Source of the DNA: Paenibacillus arenosi | Lineage (GTDB): Bacteria; Bacillota; Bacilli; Paenibacillales; Paenibacillaceae | DNA length: 39,816 bases | Direction: 5' to 3' | Assembly (NCBI RefSeq): GCF_014841135.1 | Contig: NZ_JACYTN010000033.1 | Span: 1-39,816, forward strand | Part shown: positions 36,827 through 39,816 of the stretch, one piece after another | Position numbering within the stretch: position 1 is the stretch's first letter | Layout: each line of letters starts with the position of its first letter | Position numbers and translations under genes: made by a program | The notes under the pieces: generated by a model | Told to the model about the DNA's origin: nothing | Seen by the model: only the letters and a program-made list of their open reading frames with translations | Databases searched by the model: none

Positions 36827-36874
36827 AAATCCCTCTACACATCTCCTGTTTAGCAGGAACGTTTAGAGGGATTT
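36827..36874. terminator. Bidirectional terminator between galE and the U32 gene
   Basis: AAATCCCTCTA and TAGAGGGATTT pair, with a small CCTG/CAGG stem inside. On the minus strand the hairpin is followed by TTAAT after an ATTTTT run, and on the plus strand by ATTC. The flanking genes converge. Confidence 0.85.
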
Positions 36875-36936
36875 ATTCATTGCACGGCAACTATCTATTT
36901 ACTTTTCAAATAAGCTCTCTAGCAAACGCACAAGTT

Positions 36937-36984
36937 ACATCTACATCTACATCTACATCTACATCTACATCTACATCTACATCT
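36937..36984. repeat. Hexanucleotide tandem repeat, eight copies of ACATCT
   Basis: Eight exact, uninterrupted copies of ACATCT lie between two convergent genes, 37 bases beyond the U32 stop codon and outside any gene. Such arrays vary in copy number by slippage. Confidence 0.97.
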
Positions 36985-37021
36985 ACACGTCAATTATAGG
37001 TGTAATTTATGAAACGCTCTA

Positions 37022-39574
37022 TTACTTCACCAACTGACCGCGCGTAACACCAAGCTGGTTCGTTGCTTTCAACTTACGCCATACTTGCGTACCGCTAACC
37101 TGTCCACGCAAAGCTTGCTGGTAAAGGTCAATAACCTCAGAAACCTGCTCTGGTGTCTCTTCTAGGAACTCTACGCGATAAGACGGCACGCCCAACTCCA
37201 TAAAGTTGGCCAAGTATTCTGCACCCGATTGCTCGATTGCGTTGTACACCGTATTACGGCAGCCTTCATCAACACGAACTGGGTGAGACATTCCGATACG
37301 GTCACGCAAAGAGATGTTGTGCTCCTCACAAGGACGGCCACAGTTCGTATAGTCTGTACCTTCACTTAGGAATGTACAGTACGTACAATGCTCTGTATGG
37401 AACATCGGCAAATGCTGATGAATAACGATTTCAAGCTTGGACGTTTCAGAGCGGCCCAACATATCGACCATTTGCTGAATATTTAGGTCATACGAAGGTG
37501 TAATTTTGTCCAAACCTTCTTCCATGAACAATTGAACCGCTTTATGATTCGCAACGTTCAAAGAGAAGTCACCGATAATTTGCGGGAACTTACCGTATTC
37601 CAGCTGGACATCAGCAGGCACAATACCTTCCGCAATTTGTTTCTCCCACTCCGCTTTCGCTCGCTGATAGAAATACAATGCTCCTGTATTACGCACCAAT
37701 ACTGCATCTGGCTTCAGCTTCAAAATGTTGCGATGGTATCCGTTCTCGTTCGGCATATGAATACGCGGCGTTACAAGCGCAATTGGCTTGCCAGCAGCAC
37801 GACATGTTTCGATTGCAGCTGGGAACTGTTTAATAAATTCGAAGTCAGCGTAAATCATTGCTACATCCGTCTTCACCGCAGTTTGTACCTGCTCCAGCGT
37901 ACGGCACAGCGCTGTTAGCTGCGCTTCGCCATAAGCGATACTAGTATGCTCAACTACCGCATCCGCCAATACATCCACGTCATGCTTCACATAGACAGGA
38001 GGCTTTGGTCGCTCGCCAGCCAAATGATCCACAGCACGACGGCGAATCGCATTCAACTCGCGCATTGGTACGATAACGTCACCTTCCAGCGTTACGTCGA
38101 TCTGTTCCAATTGGTACACCGTACCGCCAAGACGGCCAAATTGCTCTTCCAACAAAGCTTTGTCCATCGGACGCTTCTGCGCTGCTTCCAATGCCATCTC
38201 GGAAGCTACCTCAACCGTTGTACCCTTTTGCACATCTGTCCACCACGTACGCATTGGTTCGCCTACACGACCTTCTACACGCACATGCATCGGAAACACC
38301 TTATAAGGCTTCTCCGTATCAAACGTAGCACGCATACGCTTATCCAACGCCTGGTCACTTGTCTTCCAAATCTTATCACCAACTTTAACTCGACGAAGAT
38401 CCACATCGCTGCGTCCTGGAACAATGTCCACGACCCAGCCTTCTTCCGCTTCGCCTTCGAGCTTAACGCCCTTGCGGCGAAGATCATAAATGCGGCCGCC
38501 TTCTTCCTTCTTCGTCGGATCGCCTGCATCAAAGCCAATGCCGTCTCCGCGCTTCAATGGCGCTTCGATCTTACACACGACGCCGTCACGCAGCACCTGT
38601 TCAACGCGTCCCACATACACACCGCGGCTCTTCGGGAACGTACCGTCTACGAGCTGCTTATTGTTCGTGCCACTCAAGAAGCCATGCGTAAATCCGCGAG
38701 AGAAGCTCTGCTGTAGCTCACGTACCTCTTCCTTCGTCGGGCCAGTCCACGTACCAGCGAAGTAATCATCGATCGCTTTACGATACTTACTCACTACGTT
38801 AGCAACATATTCTGGCTGTTTCATACGGCCTTCAATTTTAAAGGAAACAACGCCCGCTTCGATCAAATCAGGTACAAGCTCAATCGCCGCCAAGTCCTTC
38901 GGTGACAACAAATACGTGATATCACCCATCGGTTGATGCTCACCGTCTACCATCATGTCATATGGCAAGCGGCATGCTTGTGCACATTCACCGCGGTTCG
39001 CAGAGCGCCCGCCCCACATCTCGGACGTCAAACATTGTCCAGAGTAGGACACGCACAATGCACCGTGCACGAATACTTCAAGTGGTACATTAGCCGAATC
39101 AGCAATCTTCTTAATCTGCTTCAAGTTATTTTCACGACCAAGCACGACCCGCTCCATATCATAGGGTTTCGTAAACTCAACCGCTTCAGGAGACGTAATC
39201 GTCATCTGAGTCGAACCGTGAATCGGGAAGTCTGGCGACATCTCACGAATCATTTTTACAAGACCCAAGTCCTGTACAATAACCGCGTCAACCCCAGCGT
39301 CGATACATGCATCGATTAACGCTTGCGCGTCTTTTAATTCATCTTCAAATACAAGTATATTGAAAGTCAAAAACCCTTTAACTCCATAGCTATGCAAATA
39401 GGCCATAATGTCTGGTAGATCATCCATGCGGAAGTTATTTGCACGCGCACGCGCATTGAACTTCTCTACACCAAAAAATATTGCATCTGCTCCGTTTGCA
39501 ACAGCAGCTCGCATGCAATCCCAATCTCCAGCCGGCGCCAACAACTCTATATCTTCTCGTCTAATATCTCTCAT
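37022..39574 (-). CDS. U32 family peptidase-like protein, long form
   Basis: This 850-residue protein belongs to the U32 family, whose studied members act with iron-sulphur clusters in RNA hydroxylation (TrhP, RlhA types) although named peptidases. It has LLAPAGDWDCMRAAVANGAD at the start, LEVFVHGALCVSYSGQC with the U32 signature and nearby Cys residues (CLTSEMWGG, GECAQACRLPYD), then further domains with CTYCTFLSE and CEEH near the end. The start is put at the second ATG, six bases after GGAGG; the first ATG touches the ribosome site. The length fits the longer, DUF3656-containing type. Its RNA target cannot be told here. It lies alone, away from the glycan genes. Confidence 0.88.
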   Translation of the reverse strand: MRDIRREDIELLAPAGDWDCMRAAVANGADAIFFGVEKFNARARANNFRMDDLPDIMAYLHSYGVKGFLTFNILVFEDELKDAQALIDACIDAGVDAVIVQDLGLVKMIREMSPDFPIHGSTQMTITSPEAVEFTKPYDMERVVLGRENNLKQIKKIADSANVPLEVFVHGALCVSYSGQCLTSEMWGGRSANRGECAQACRLPYDMMVDGEHQPMGDITYLLSPKDLAAIELVPDLIEAGVVSFKIEGRMKQPEYVANVVSKYRKAIDDYFAGTWTGPTKEEVRELQQSFSRGFTHGFLSGTNNKQLVDGTFPKSRGVYVGRVEQVLRDGVVCKIEAPLKRGDGIGFDAGDPTKKEEGGRIYDLRRKGVKLEGEAEEGWVVDIVPGRSDVDLRRVKVGDKIWKTSDQALDKRMRATFDTEKPYKVFPMHVRVEGRVGEPMRTWWTDVQKGTTVEVASEMALEAAQKRPMDKALLEEQFGRLGGTVYQLEQIDVTLEGDVIVPMRELNAIRRRAVDHLAGERPKPPVYVKHDVDVLADAVVEHTSIAYGEAQLTALCRTLEQVQTAVKTDVAMIYADFEFIKQFPAAIETCRAAGKPIALVTPRIHMPNENGYHRNILKLKPDAVLVRNTGALYFYQRAKAEWEKQIAEGIVPADVQLEYGKFPQIIGDFSLNVANHKAVQLFMEEGLDKITPSYDLNIQQMVDMLGRSETSKLEIVIHQHLPMFHTEHCTYCTFLSEGTDYTNCGRPCEEHNISLRDRIGMSHPVRVDEGCRNTVYNAIEQSGAEYLANFMELGVPSYRVEFLEETPEQVSEVIDLYQQALRGQVSGTQVWRKLKATNQLGVTRGQLVK

Positions 39575-39734
39575 TCTCATCCTCCGTAAGTTGCGTTAAG
39601 CACTAACTATATAGTTTACCCCATTCCCCTGCTTCGATCTACCTAAAGTGATCATTTGCCATGAGTTCCATCACAAAAAGACACCCCTAGGGGCAATGTC
39701 ATTAAGTTAAGGCACAGGATCAAAAATTAAGAAC

Positions 39735-39774
39735 AAGAGTAGGTTTATCGAAAAAAGATAACCTGCTCTTTTTT
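39735..39774. terminator. Terminator at the right edge
   Basis: AAGAG-AGGTT-ATC and GAT-AACCT-CTCTT pair with one mismatch and one bulge around GAAAAAA, followed by TTTT on the plus strand and preceded by A-runs, so it can act both ways. It probably ends a minus-strand gene lying outside the window. A TTGACA at 39797-39802 may be the -35 of a plus-strand gene beyond the edge. Confidence 0.6.
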
Positions 39775-39816
39775 GCGCAAAAATGAGAAATAGCACTTGA
39801 CAAGCAGATGGAAATG

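Noticed and set aside
36937..36984. Tandem array as a possible CRISPR
   Set aside because: The unit is six bases with no spacers and no cas genes nearby; it is a simple sequence repeat.
37946..38716. Long open frame of 256 codons opposite the U32 gene
   Set aside because: It is antisense to a well-supported gene, has unusual residue content rich in His and Arg, and no ribosome site was convincing.
39680..39695. CCCCTAGGGG palindrome as a terminator of the U32 region
   Set aside because: The stem is five pairs without a loop and lies upstream of the gene, so it is not a terminator; an operator role has no support.

Overview
The window looks like a chromosome segment from Paenibacillus or a close relative (Bacillota). 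Reasons: the 16S 5' end and leader at the left edge, strong AGGAGG-type ribosome binding sites, TTG/GTG starts, the Bacillales order pcrB-pcrA-ligA, and a LacI-type regulator with cre-like operators. Species assignment is inference.

Layout. 1-100 is the 5' end of a 16S rRNA gene on the minus strand with tandem promoters. 461-7255 is a maltodextrin operon on the minus strand: promoter and operators, long leader, malE-type lipoprotein, malF- and malG-type permeases, GH31 alpha-glucosidase. It has no ATPase gene, and its LacI-family regulator is divergent at 7374-8417. 8580-14261 holds pcrB, pcrA and ligA. A 39-residue membrane protein gene sits at 14558-14677.

14753-36790 is an 18-gene glycan locus: a polyprenyl-phosphate sugar-1-phosphate transferase, two GT2 enzymes, rmlD/B/C/A, a GtrA-DUF2304-GT2-membrane protein cassette, a two-domain GT2 polymerase, a methyltransferase with a coiled coil, an ABC exporter (Wzt/Wzm), a divergent O-antigen-ligase-type protein with a long C-terminal helical repeat region, galU and galE. 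The gene content strongly recalls the S-layer protein O-glycosylation (slg) locus known from Paenibacillus alvei (remembered, not compared here). The central part (about 21.4-32.2 kb) is visibly more AT-rich than its flanks and looks like an exchangeable cassette. The window ends with a long U32 peptidase-family gene and a terminator.

Inferred joint action: GalU/GalE and RmlABCD supply UDP-Glc, UDP-Gal and dTDP-Rha. The initiator loads the lipid carrier, the two GT2 proteins build a rhamnose-containing adaptor, and the tandem GT2 protein extends the chain. The methyltransferase may cap it, and Wzm/Wzt export it. The four-gene cassette may add a side sugar outside the membrane, and the ligase-like protein may transfer the glycan to a surface acceptor. 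The most unusual observation is a similar beta-rich segment in three different proteins: the exporter permease, the membrane glycosyltransferase-like protein and the methyltransferase.
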